Of a stretch of DNA of 64,000 bases, positions 49,144-57,634 are shown one piece after another. The position numbers were made by a program, and so were the translations under genes. The notes below the pieces were generated by a model that saw nothing but the letters and a program-made list of their open reading frames with translations, made no database searches and was not told the origin of the DNA. How positions within the stretch are numbered: position 1 is the first letter of the stretch; the number at the start of each line of letters is the position of its first letter. This DNA comes from Cupriavidus pauculus. GTDB lineage: Bacteria; Pseudomonadota; Gammaproteobacteria; Burkholderiales; Burkholderiaceae. The DNA lies in the NCBI RefSeq assembly GCF_022179805.1, contig NZ_BPUO01000005.1, positions 186,001-250,000 on the forward strand, given 5' to 3'.

Positions 49144-50130
49144 ATGGGCAAGCTGACCATCGGCGGCACCGCCTCGCAGATCGCGGCACTGTACCTGCTG
49201 TTCCACGGCAGTACCGGCATGCCGCTGCTGCTGTCGTTCCTGGGGCTGCAGGCGCTGGCCGCCGCGCTGCTGGGGCTGGCCGTGTGGCGCCTGCTGCCGC
49301 GCCGCTTCCGCACGCCGTTCGTGTGGAGCTACGCCTACGTGGCGGCGTTCTGCTTCTTCGTGCCGCTGGGCGGGACGCTGGTCTGCCTGGGCAGCCTGCT
49401 GTTCTCGAAGCTGTTTCCGAGCCTGCGTAGCGAAGCCGGCATCGCCTCGGTGGCGCTGCCCGAGTTCGTCACGCACCTGATCCAGCGCGTGACGCACGGC
49501 GGCGGGGCGCGCCTGCGCGCCCAACTGGGCAATACGCGCGCGCCGCTGCCGGAGCGCATGACGGCGCTGGTGGCGATGCAGTCGATGCCCACGCGCACGG
49601 CCAGTCCGGTGCTGCGCGAACTGCTGGCCGACAGCACCGACGATATCCGGCTGCTGGCGTACGGCATGCTGGACGGTGCCGAAAAGCAGCTCACGCAGAA
49701 GATCCTGGCGGAACTGCCGCGCCTGGAGTCGGCGGACTCGCCGCAGGCCCGGCTGGAAATCAACAAGCGCCTGGCCGACCTGTACTGGGAACTGATCTAC
49801 CAGAACCTGGTGCAGGGCGACGTGTACCGCTACACGGCCAGCCAGGTGGAACGCTACGCCAGCGCCGCGCTGGAGATCGACGACGGCAATGCGGCGCTGT
49901 GGTACATGCGCGGCCGTCTTGCTTTGTCGCGTAACGCGCCCGGCGAGGCGCGCGAGTTCCTGGGCCGTGCCGAGTCGCTGGGCTTCGCGCGTGAGCGCGT
50001 GCTGCCGCTGCTGGCGGAAGCCGCCTACCTGGAACGCGACTATGCCGCGGTGCGCCGTCTGATGGCGGCTTTCGACAGTCCTTCGCCGCTCCCGCTGGTG
50101 CGGCCCCTGCTGCGGTACTGGCAATCATGA
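49144..50130 (+). CDS. pelE: PelE, inner-membrane Pel synthase component
   Basis: A 328-residue protein with two N-terminal membrane helices (about residues 10-50 and 65-90: LLLSFLGLQALAAALLGLAVW and AYVAAFCFFVPLGGTLVCLGSLLF). A cytoplasmic helical repeat region follows (PERMTALVAMQSM, RYASAALEIDDGNAALWYMRGRLALSRNAPGEAREFLGRAESLG), which resembles tetratricopeptide repeats. PelE interacts with PelD and PelG in the synthase complex. It starts three bases after pelD and overlaps pelF by four bases (ATGA). Confidence 0.9.
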   Translation: MGKLTIGGTASQIAALYLLFHGSTGMPLLLSFLGLQALAAALLGLAVWRLLPRRFRTPFVWSYAYVAAFCFFVPLGGTLVCLGSLLFSKLFPSLRSEAGIASVALPEFVTHLIQRVTHGGGARLRAQLGNTRAPLPERMTALVAMQSMPTRTASPVLRELLADSTDDIRLLAYGMLDGAEKQLTQKILAELPRLESADSPQARLEINKRLADLYWELIYQNLVQGDVYRYTASQVERYASAALEIDDGNAALWYMRGRLALSRNAPGEAREFLGRAESLGFARERVLPLLAEAAYLERDYAAVRRLMAAFDSPSPLPLVRPLLRYWQS

Positions 50131-51725
50131 GCGAAATACTAGTCAAGGGAACGTCGGCCGACGTCATGCTGCTGCTCGAAGGCACGTTCCCCTATGTGAG
50201 CGGGGGCGTGTCGAGCTGGGTCAACCAGATGATCCGCGCGTTCCCGGATATCCGTTTCGGCATCGTCTTCATCGGCAGCCGCCGCGAGGACTATGGCGAC
50301 ATGGCCTACCAGTTGCCCGAGAACGTCGTGCACCTGGAAACCCATTTCCTGTACGACTTTCCGCCGCCGCCGCTGGTGCATGGCTCCCCGGGCGACACGC
50401 ACGCGTTCGACCGCGCGGATGAGCTGCACGAACTGCTGCGCGAGCCGGGCAAGGAAGCCGAGGCCGGCGCGCTGATCCGCGAGCTGATGCCGGCGCTGCG
50501 CGAGGGCGGGGCACTGTCCGAAGACGCGTTCCTTTACAGCAAGCGCGCCTGGGACACGATCACCGGGCAATACCGCCAGTTCTGCACGGACCCGTCGTTC
50601 ACGGACTACTTCTGGACCATCCGCATCATGCACAAGCCGCTGTGGCAGCTGGTACGGATTGCCGACGGCCTGATTCCGGCCAAGGTCTATCACACGGTGT
50701 CCACGGGCTACGCCGGATTCCTGGGCGCGATGCTGCGGCATCGCAACGGCCGGCCGCTGCTGGTGTCGGAGCACGGCATCTACACCAAGGAACGCAAGAT
50801 TGACCTGTTCCAGAGCCAGTGGATCCGCGATAACCGCAACATCTTCGAACGCGACATTTCCCAGATCAGCTACTTCCGCGAACTCTGGGTGCGTTTCTTC
50901 GAAACGCTGGGCCGCGTCTGCTACGAGGCCGGCGACGAGATCACCGCGCTCTACGAGGGCAACCGTCGCCGCCAGGTGCTTGATGGCGCCGTGGCCGACC
51001 GCACGCGCAACATCCCGAACGGCATCAACCTCCCGCGCCTCGCTGCGCTGCGCGAGAAGCGCGCGCCGGGTGTGCCGCCGGTGTTGTGCCTGATCGGCCG
51101 CGTGGTGCCGATCAAGGACATCAAGACCTTCATCCGCGCGATGCTGACCGTGGTGCGCGAGTATCCCGATGCCGAAGGCTGGATCGCCGGCCCCGAGGAC
51201 GAGGATCCTGAATACGCGCGCGAATGCCGCAGCCTGGCCGAGAGTCTGGGCCTGGGCGACAAGGTGAAGTTCCTGGGCTTCCAGAGGATCGACGACCTGC
51301 TGCCCAAGGTGGGCGTGCTGGTGCTGAGCTCGATTTCCGAGGCGCTGCCGCTGGTGGTGCTAGAAGGATTCGCGGCGGGCGTGCCGTGCGTGACCACCGA
51401 CGTGGGCTCGTGCAGCGAGCTGGTCTTCGGCCTGCCCGGCGACGACGCCGAGCTGGGCGCGGCCGGCGACGTGGTGCGCATTGCCGATCCGGCCGCGCTG
51501 GCCAGCGCGGCGCTGGGGCTGCTGCAGCATCCGGACCGCTGGCAGGCGGCGCAGGCGTCGGGCATCGCCCGCGTGGAAAAGTACTACACCCAGGAACAGA
51601 TGGTGGGCAGCTACCGCACGCTCTATACCGAGCTGATGGAGATGCCGGACAACACGCGCCGCGAGCGGTCGCAAGGCCCGGCCAGGTGTCCGGTGCACCA
51701 CGGGGCCCAGGCAGGAGGACGCTGA
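50127..51725 (+). CDS. pelF: PelF, GT4 glycosyltransferase (Pel polymerase)
   Basis: A 532-residue cytoplasmic GT-B enzyme. The N terminus MLLLEGTFPYVSGGVSSWVNQMI and SEHGIYTKERKID are typical of PelF. The C-terminal half contains the family 4 motifs LCLIGRVVPIKDIKTFIRA, FLGFQRIDDLLPKVGVLVLSSISEALPLVVLEGFAAGVPCVTTDVG, where the EALPLVVLE segment is the donor-binding EX7E motif. It polymerises UDP-N-acetylgalactosamine-type sugars. The last 30 residues are Arg-rich and may be a local extension. It ends one base before pelG. Confidence 0.94.
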   Translation: MSEILVKGTSADVMLLLEGTFPYVSGGVSSWVNQMIRAFPDIRFGIVFIGSRREDYGDMAYQLPENVVHLETHFLYDFPPPPLVHGSPGDTHAFDRADELHELLREPGKEAEAGALIRELMPALREGGALSEDAFLYSKRAWDTITGQYRQFCTDPSFTDYFWTIRIMHKPLWQLVRIADGLIPAKVYHTVSTGYAGFLGAMLRHRNGRPLLVSEHGIYTKERKIDLFQSQWIRDNRNIFERDISQISYFRELWVRFFETLGRVCYEAGDEITALYEGNRRRQVLDGAVADRTRNIPNGINLPRLAALREKRAPGVPPVLCLIGRVVPIKDIKTFIRAMLTVVREYPDAEGWIAGPEDEDPEYARECRSLAESLGLGDKVKFLGFQRIDDLLPKVGVLVLSSISEALPLVVLEGFAAGVPCVTTDVGSCSELVFGLPGDDAELGAAGDVVRIADPAALASAALGLLQHPDRWQAAQASGIARVEKYYTQEQMVGSYRTLYTELMEMPDNTRRERSQGPARCPVHHGAQAGGR

Positions 51726-51726
51726 G

Positions 51727-53097
51727 ATGGCAGGCATTGGATTCGAACTTCGCAAGATGCTCCGGCGGGACAGCCTGTCGGGCATGCTCAGCGCCTACGC
51801 CTATGCCGGCGTGATCAGCTCGGGCCCCTGGGTGCTGTCGATCCTGGGAATCCTGCTGATCGGCCTGCTGTCGATCGGCTGGGTCATCCCGGGTGCGCTG
51901 ATCACGCAGTTCCAGGTGTCGGTGACGTACCTGATAGCGTGCAGCCTGATATTGACCGGGCCGATGCAGTTGTCGTTCACGCGCTTCACGTCGGACCGCC
52001 TGTTCGAAAAGCGCGCGGACCTGGTGCTGTCGAACTACCACGCCGTGGCGCTGCTGTGCACGGTGCTGGCCGGCGCCATCGGGCTGGCGTGCGCGTTCTG
52101 GGCCTTCGACGAGCAGTCTGTGCTGTACCGGCTGCTGATGATGGCGGGCTTCGTGATCATGAGCAACATCTGGATCGCGGCCATCTTCCTGTCGGGCATG
52201 AAGCAGTACAAGGCCATCGTGTGGACGTTCTTCGTCGGCTACACGATCACGGTGCTGGCCGCGCTGGCGCTGCGCTCGCACGGGCTGGAAGGGCTGCTGG
52301 GCGGCTTCGTGTTCGGCCAGCTCTGCCTGCTGGTGGGCATGATCACGCTGATCTACCGCAACTACACGAGCCACCGGTTCATGTCGTTCGAGGTGTTCCA
52401 GCGGCGCTTTGCCTATCCGAGCCTGATCGCCATCGGCCTGTTCTACAACCTGGGCATCTGGATCGACAAGTTCATGTTCTGGTACGCGCCGTCCACGGGC
52501 CAGCCCGTGATCGGCCCGCTGCATGCGTCGATCATCTACGACATTCCGGTGTTCCTGGCCTACCTGGCCATCATTCCGGGCATGGCCGTGTTCCTGGTGC
52601 GGATCGAGACCGACTTCGTGGAGTACTACGACGCGTTCTACAACGCCGTGCGCGGCGGCAGTTCGCTGGAACACATCGAGGACATGCGCAACACGATGGT
52701 GCAGACCATCCGCCTGGGCCTGTACGAGATCGTCAAGGTGCAGGCCATCGCGTCGCTGCTGCTGTTCGTGGTGGGGGGCTGGCTGCTGCGCCTGCTGGGC
52801 ATCTCCGAGCTTTACCTGCCGCTGCTGTACGTGGACGTGATCGGCGCCAGCCTGCAGGTGGTGCTGCTGGGCGTGCTGAACATCTACTTCTACCTGGACC
52901 GCCGCCGCGAGGTGCTGCTGCTGACCGGTACGTTCGTGGTGCTCAACTTCGTGCTGACCCGCCTGACGCTGGAACTGGGCCCGGCCTGGTACGGCTACGG
53001 GTTCGCGGTGTCGCTGCTGATCGTGGTGGCGCTGTCGCTGTACCTGCTGGACCGCAAGCTCGACCGGCTGGAGTACGAGACGTACATGCTGCAGTGA
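51727..53097 (+). CDS. pelG: PelG, inner-membrane Pel transporter
   Basis: A 456-residue polytopic protein with about 12 hydrophobic helices, from AYAGVISSGPWVLSILGILLIGLL to YGYGFAVSLLIVVALSLYLL. It belongs to the polysaccharide-transporter side of the MOP superfamily and moves Pel across the inner membrane as PelF makes it. The N terminus MAGIGFELRKMLRRDSLSGMLSAYAYAG is the PelG signature. A GGAGGACGC ribosome-binding site overlaps the end of pelF. Last gene of the pel operon. Confidence 0.94.
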   Translation: MAGIGFELRKMLRRDSLSGMLSAYAYAGVISSGPWVLSILGILLIGLLSIGWVIPGALITQFQVSVTYLIACSLILTGPMQLSFTRFTSDRLFEKRADLVLSNYHAVALLCTVLAGAIGLACAFWAFDEQSVLYRLLMMAGFVIMSNIWIAAIFLSGMKQYKAIVWTFFVGYTITVLAALALRSHGLEGLLGGFVFGQLCLLVGMITLIYRNYTSHRFMSFEVFQRRFAYPSLIAIGLFYNLGIWIDKFMFWYAPSTGQPVIGPLHASIIYDIPVFLAYLAIIPGMAVFLVRIETDFVEYYDAFYNAVRGGSSLEHIEDMRNTMVQTIRLGLYEIVKVQAIASLLLFVVGGWLLRLLGISELYLPLLYVDVIGASLQVVLLGVLNIYFYLDRRREVLLLTGTFVVLNFVLTRLTLELGPAWYGYGFAVSLLIVVALSLYLLDRKLDRLEYETYMLQ

Positions 53098-53287
53098 TGT
53101 GGATGGTCCGCCGCCCATGGTTTCGTTACGCCCGCAAGGCAGACGGCCGCCTGCCGGGCGTCTGCGGCGTGCCTGCAACACCGGGGGCGGCCACTCCCCT
53201 CTAATGTAGCCTCGACTAGCCATGGCGCGTTTCGGTAACATGACGCCGCCGCGCCAGAGACAGGCCGCTTGTCATCAGAGGGATGTA

Positions 53288-54007
53288 ATGAGAATTGCCT
53301 CAGTAGAGGACGATGCCGCCCAGGCCGGGCAGATCCGGCAACTGCTGGAGGAGGCTGGGTATAGCTGTGCAAGTTTTGCAACCGGTGCGGCGTTCCTGCG
53401 CGCGCTGCGCGATCAGGCGTTCGACCTGATCCTCATGGACTGGCAACTTCCGGACACCAGCGGCTACGAGCTGGTGAGCTGGGTGCGCCAGCACTCTGGC
53501 CGACTGCCGCCGATCCTGTTCCTGACCAGCCGCATCGACGAAGCCGACATCGTCGCGGGCCTGAGCGTGGGTGCCGACGACTACCTGGCCAAGCCGCTGC
53601 GCCCGGCCGAGTTCGTGGCGCGCGTGCGCGCGCTGCTGCGGCGCGCCTATCCCGACACCGTGCATGACGACGAACTGATCCGCCAGGGCGACTACGTGGT
53701 GGACGCGCGCCGGCGCACCATCGCGCTGGCCGGGCAACTGGCCGACCTGTCGCCGCGCGAATTCGACCTGGCGCTGTTCCTGTTCCGCAGTATCGGCCGC
53801 CTGCTGTCGCGCGAGGTGATCGAGCAGGCCGTCTGGGGCCGCGCCATGGATGCCGGCTCACGCACCCTCGATACCCATATCTCGCGCCTGCGCATCAAGC
53901 TGGCGCTGCGCCCCGAACATGGCGTGCGGCTGACCTCGGTCTATTCGCACGGCTATCGCTTCGAGGCCGCCGGAGGCACGGACCTTGCCGAAACGGGTAT
54001 CCGTTAG
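53288..54007 (+). CDS. OmpR-family response regulator
   Basis: A 239-residue response regulator. The receiver has the acidic pair in SVEDDA, phospho-acceptor D51 (LILMDWQLPDTSGYE), T in FLTSR and K in YLAKPLRP. The C-terminal winged helix (residues 135-225) contains LSPREFDLALFLFRSIGRLLSREVI and TLDTHISRLRIKLAL, the OmpR/PhoB-type DNA-binding domain. The ATG at 53288 follows AGAGGGATG. The kinase gene begins inside its 3' end (23-base overlap), so they are a cognate pair. It begins 190 bases after pelG. Control of pel or hopanoid genes is a reasonable guess but not shown. Confidence 0.9.
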   Translation: MRIASVEDDAAQAGQIRQLLEEAGYSCASFATGAAFLRALRDQAFDLILMDWQLPDTSGYELVSWVRQHSGRLPPILFLTSRIDEADIVAGLSVGADDYLAKPLRPAEFVARVRALLRRAYPDTVHDDELIRQGDYVVDARRRTIALAGQLADLSPREFDLALFLFRSIGRLLSREVIEQAVWGRAMDAGSRTLDTHISRLRIKLALRPEHGVRLTSVYSHGYRFEAAGGTDLAETGIR

Positions 54008-56432
54008 CCGCGCCGCTACCTTTTTCCATCGCCGCACCCGCGTCGAGTGGGCGCTGCTGCTTGCCGCCGTGGTGCTGGTCACGGCGCTGGTGGCGCGCCT
54101 GGACTGGTTCGAGCGCACCGACCTGGCGCTGCTGGATTTCTCGATTTCCAGCCAGCCGCACGCGCCGCGCAATGACATCGTGCTGGTGACGATCGACGAC
54201 GCCAGCATCGGGGCGCTCGGGCGCTGGCCCTGGCGGCGCTCGGTGCTGGCGTCGCTGGTCGACCGCATCGCGGCCGACCGCCCGCGTGTGATCGGCCTGG
54301 ACGTGATGCTGTCCGAGCCCGACATCCGCTACCCGGCCGACGATGTCGACCTGGCGCAGGCGATTGTCCGCGCGGGCAACGTGGTGCTGCCCGTGCTGGC
54401 CGAAGCAGGCCCGGTCGGGCCGGCGATGCGGCAGTCGCTGGAGACGTTTCCGGCCACGCGCGGCCATATCAACATGAGTCTCGACACCGACGGCGTGGCC
54501 CGCTCGGTCTACCTGCGCGAAGGCCAGGGCGATGACGATGTGCCGCCGGTCTGGCACTTTGCCGCCGCGATGGCGGCCCAGGGCCAGGCGTCGCCGCCGT
54601 CGCCGGAATCGTTCCGCCACGAGGCCGCGCGACACGTCGACAGCAGCGGGTGGGTGGGGCAGGACCGCCTGCGGATTCCCTTCGCGGGGCCGCCGGGCAC
54701 GTTCTCGCGCGTGTCGGCGCTGGACGTGCTGTCGGGCCAGCCCGGCCCCGGCTTCTTCCGGGGCAAGTACGTGATCGTGGGCGCGATGGCCTCCAGCACC
54801 GGCGACACGTTCGCCACGCCGGTCTCGCATAACGGACGCGGCATGAGCGGCGTGGAAGTGCTGGCCAATGCGTTGCAGACGCTGCGCGACGGCACTGCCA
54901 TCGTGCGCGTGCCCGAACTGGCGGGCTGGTTCGCCACGCTGCTGCCGGTGATGCTGGCCGCGCTGGCCGCCTGGGTGCTGACCCCGCGCGACGCGCTGAT
55001 TGCCGTGGCCGTGCTGGTGGCGGCACTGATCGGCGGCAGCATCATGCTGGTGGGCAGCATGCAGCTCTGGTTCGCCCCGTCGGCCGCGGTGTTCGGCTGC
55101 CTGCTGGTGTATCCGCTGTGGAGCTGGCGGCGCCAGGAAGCCGCGCTGCGCTTCCTCTCGGAGGAACTGGCGCGGCTGGTGCGGGAGCCGGGCCTGCTGG
55201 GCGCGCCGGCACGGGTCGATCATTCGCTCGATGGCCGCATGCAGGCGGTCTACGACATGACGTCGCGGCTGCGCGACATGCGGCGCTTCCTGTCCGACGG
55301 GCTCGAAAGCCTGCCCGAGGCCACCGTGATCAGCAATCTGGACGGCGGCATCCTGGTGGCCAATCGCCGCGCGGTGGCCCTGGTGCCGGCCGTGCTGCAC
55401 GGCATCAACGACCTGCCGCAACCGGCCGGCCTGGGCGGCCTGCCGAACGGGCACCTCGATGCCGGCGCTTACGACGATGCTTACGGCGGGCTCGACCGGC
55501 CCGGGCTGCCCGACATCATCGAGACGCTGTTCCCGGTGCCCGGCCCCGGGCTGGCCTACTGGGACGCGCTGTGTGACGCGCTGGACGCTGACGCGCCGGT
55601 CATGTCGTCATCGGACTCCCATGGCGTGGAGCTGGCCACCGAGGACGACCGCCGCTACCTGTTGCACGGGGCGCCGCTGCACGGCGAGACGGGCCGCCCG
55701 GCGGGCGTGATCGTCAGCCTGATCGACATCACGACCGTACGGCGCGCGGAACGCCAGCGCGAGCAGACGCTGCACTTCCTGTCGCACGACATGCGGTCGC
55801 CGCAGGCGTCGATCCTGGCGCTCATCGACCTGCAGTCGCGGCCCGAGCGGGCCTTGCCGCAGAACGAGTTGCTGCATCGCATTGGCGACCATGCGCACCG
55901 CACGCTGGCGCTGGCCGACGACTTCATCCGCCTGGCGCAGGCTGAATCGCAAAGCCTGGCGTTTGCCGAGGTGGACCTGACGACGCTGGTGCTCGATGCC
56001 ACCGACGAACTCTGGGCGCTGGCCAAGGCGCGCGGCATCGACCTGCAGCTTGACCTGGACGGCGATGGTGTGACGCTGCGCGCCGCGCCGGCCTTGCTGG
56101 TGCGGGCCATCGCCAACCTGGTCAGCAACGCCATCAAGTTCAGTCCGGACGGAGCGCCGGTGACGGTGGGCCTGCGGCGCCTGGGGCCGTACATGGCCAT
56201 CGAGGTGGCCGACCAGGGGCCTGGCATCGCAGCCGAGGCCCAGGCGCGCCTGTTCCGGCCGTTCAGCCGCGTGCATGCGGCCGGCAGCGATGCGCCGGCG
56301 GGTAGCGGGCTGGGTCTGGTCTTCGTGAAAACCGTGGCTGAACGCCACGGGGGGCGAGTGATGCTGCGCAGCGCGGCAGGCGAGGGCGCCACGTTCTCGA
56401 TCTGGCTGCCGCTGCGTTCGCGGGCCGGGTGA
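53985..56432 (+). CDS. CHASE2-domain sensor histidine kinase
   Basis: An 815-residue membrane kinase. One helix near residues 22-38 precedes a large periplasmic CHASE2 domain (about 40-310; DLALLDFSISSQPHAPRNDIVLVTIDDASIGALGRWPWRRSV). Three helices follow (about 318-385), then a long linker, a HisKA domain with phospho-acceptor H601 in FLSHDMRSP, and a HATPase domain with N box NLVSNAIKFS, G1 ADQGPGI and G2 GSGLGLVFVK. It phosphorylates the preceding regulator. The start is an unusual TTG at 53985, supported by GGAGG eight bases upstream. CHASE2 ligands are unknown. Confidence 0.9.
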   Translation: MPKRVSVSRAATFFHRRTRVEWALLLAAVVLVTALVARLDWFERTDLALLDFSISSQPHAPRNDIVLVTIDDASIGALGRWPWRRSVLASLVDRIAADRPRVIGLDVMLSEPDIRYPADDVDLAQAIVRAGNVVLPVLAEAGPVGPAMRQSLETFPATRGHINMSLDTDGVARSVYLREGQGDDDVPPVWHFAAAMAAQGQASPPSPESFRHEAARHVDSSGWVGQDRLRIPFAGPPGTFSRVSALDVLSGQPGPGFFRGKYVIVGAMASSTGDTFATPVSHNGRGMSGVEVLANALQTLRDGTAIVRVPELAGWFATLLPVMLAALAAWVLTPRDALIAVAVLVAALIGGSIMLVGSMQLWFAPSAAVFGCLLVYPLWSWRRQEAALRFLSEELARLVREPGLLGAPARVDHSLDGRMQAVYDMTSRLRDMRRFLSDGLESLPEATVISNLDGGILVANRRAVALVPAVLHGINDLPQPAGLGGLPNGHLDAGAYDDAYGGLDRPGLPDIIETLFPVPGPGLAYWDALCDALDADAPVMSSSDSHGVELATEDDRRYLLHGAPLHGETGRPAGVIVSLIDITTVRRAERQREQTLHFLSHDMRSPQASILALIDLQSRPERALPQNELLHRIGDHAHRTLALADDFIRLAQAESQSLAFAEVDLTTLVLDATDELWALAKARGIDLQLDLDGDGVTLRAAPALLVRAIANLVSNAIKFSPDGAPVTVGLRRLGPYMAIEVADQGPGIAAEAQARLFRPFSRVHAAGSDAPAGSGLGLVFVKTVAERHGGRVMLRSAAGEGATFSIWLPLRSRAG

Positions 56433-56552
56433 TGCGAGTCTGGTAACTCAGGTCAGGTGATTCGTACCTCGCCCGACACAATTGTTGGCAATCGGTTTTG
56501 AAAAAATTGCCTACGATCTGTCGGGCCACGGACACCGCATCCGATGGTCTTG

Positions 56553-56589
56553 GCGTCCGCGTCGTGCCCCGATGCGGACGCGCTTTTTT
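56553..56589 (+). terminator. intrinsic terminator of the kinase operon
   Basis: GCGTCCGC (56553-56560) pairs with GCGGACGC (56574-56581), followed by GC and six T residues (56584-56589). It lies 120 bases after the kinase stop and just before the opposing mlaA-like gene ends. Confidence 0.75.
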
Positions 56590-56613
56590 GGTCCCCGCAG
56601 CAGTTACTAGCCG

Positions 56614-57519
56614 TTACTTCGCCGTGCCCGGTGCAGGTACTGGCGTGGCTGGCGTCTCGGGCTTGGCCGTGGCATCGGGCGCCGCCTTGGGCGCGCTGCC
56701 TGCATCCGGCGCCGCCTTGCTGGCCGGTGCCGCACCCGCACCCGCACCCGGCGCGGCCGCAGGCGATTCGTCATCCTCTTCGTACGACGGCAGGGCGTCG
56801 CCGCCGCCGCTCAGCAGGTACTGCCGGCGTTGCGAGTAGGCGTCGCGCACGAACGCGTACTTGTCCAGCGCCGCCTGCGACAGCAGGTCCGTGGCACCCA
56901 GCAAGTTGGTCCGCGTGTTGATCACGTTGATGCCGAACATCGAATTGCGCCACGCCACATCGAAGTAGTGCGCCGGGTCCATGTAGATGCCGCCCAACAC
57001 GCCCACGCCGTCACGGAACGAGCTCGGGCCGAACAGCGGCAGTACCAGGTACGGGCCCGAGGGCACGCCCCAGGTGCCCAGCGTCAGGCCAAAGTCCGTG
57101 TTATGGCGCGGCATGCCGGCCGCAGTGGCCACGTCGATCAGGCCGCCAAGCCCCAGCACCGTGTTGACCGCCACGCGCATCATCGTTTCCACGGCCTCCA
57201 CGGGTTTGCCTTGCAGCACGTTGTTGGCAAAGTTGCCAACGTCCGAGAAGTTGTTGAAGAAGTTGGTCACGGCCATGCGCGCGGGCTCCGGCGTGACGAA
57301 CTTGTAGCCCTTGGCCAGCGGCTGGGCCACATAGGTATCGGCCTTGTCGTTGACCGTGAAGACCACCCGGTTCATCGGCTCCAGCGGGTCCGCCGGGTTG
57401 GCATTGGGGCCCGTGGCGCAACCGGTGGCCAGCAGGGTCAGCGATGCCGCGGCCAGCGCGGTGGGAAACCGGGACGGGAAAGGCGCCACGGCGCGCGGGA
57501 GCAAAAGGCGGGAGAGCAT
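56614..57519 (-). CDS. MlaA/VacJ-family lipoprotein of the hopanoid locus
   Basis: A 301-residue lipoprotein with lipobox LATGC (C34). The MlaA core is clear: DPLEPMNRVVFTVNDKADTYVAQPLAKGY, NFFNNFSDVGNFANNVLQGK, LGGLIDVATAAGMPRHNTDFGLTLGTWGVPSGPYLVLPLFGPSSFRDGVG. MlaA-type proteins form an outer-membrane ring that removes phospholipid from the outer leaflet. An Ala/Pro-rich tail of about 55 residues follows the core and looks disordered. It is on the same strand as hpnN, 115 bases downstream, so it probably handles lipids or hopanoids at the outer membrane. Confidence 0.9.
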   Translation of the reverse strand: MLSRLLLPRAVAPFPSRFPTALAAASLTLLATGCATGPNANPADPLEPMNRVVFTVNDKADTYVAQPLAKGYKFVTPEPARMAVTNFFNNFSDVGNFANNVLQGKPVEAVETMMRVAVNTVLGLGGLIDVATAAGMPRHNTDFGLTLGTWGVPSGPYLVLPLFGPSSFRDGVGVLGGIYMDPAHYFDVAWRNSMFGINVINTRTNLLGATDLLSQAALDKYAFVRDAYSQRRQYLLSGGGDALPSYEEDDESPAAAPGAGAGAAPASKAAPDAGSAPKAAPDATAKPETPATPVPAPGTAK

Positions 57520-57634
57520 GTCGAGACGATCGTTATTGTTCGGTGTCTTGTCGAGGAGGGCGGCGTGCCCCGGGGTTGCCGGGGCGTAACTGCCCGAACT
57601 GCGCTGGCCGGCGTCCGGCTGTCCGGTCTTCGGC

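Noticed and set aside
47023..50124. Open frame of 1033 codons antisense to pelC-pelE
   Set aside because: It crosses three recognised genes and their boundaries with no family-like content.
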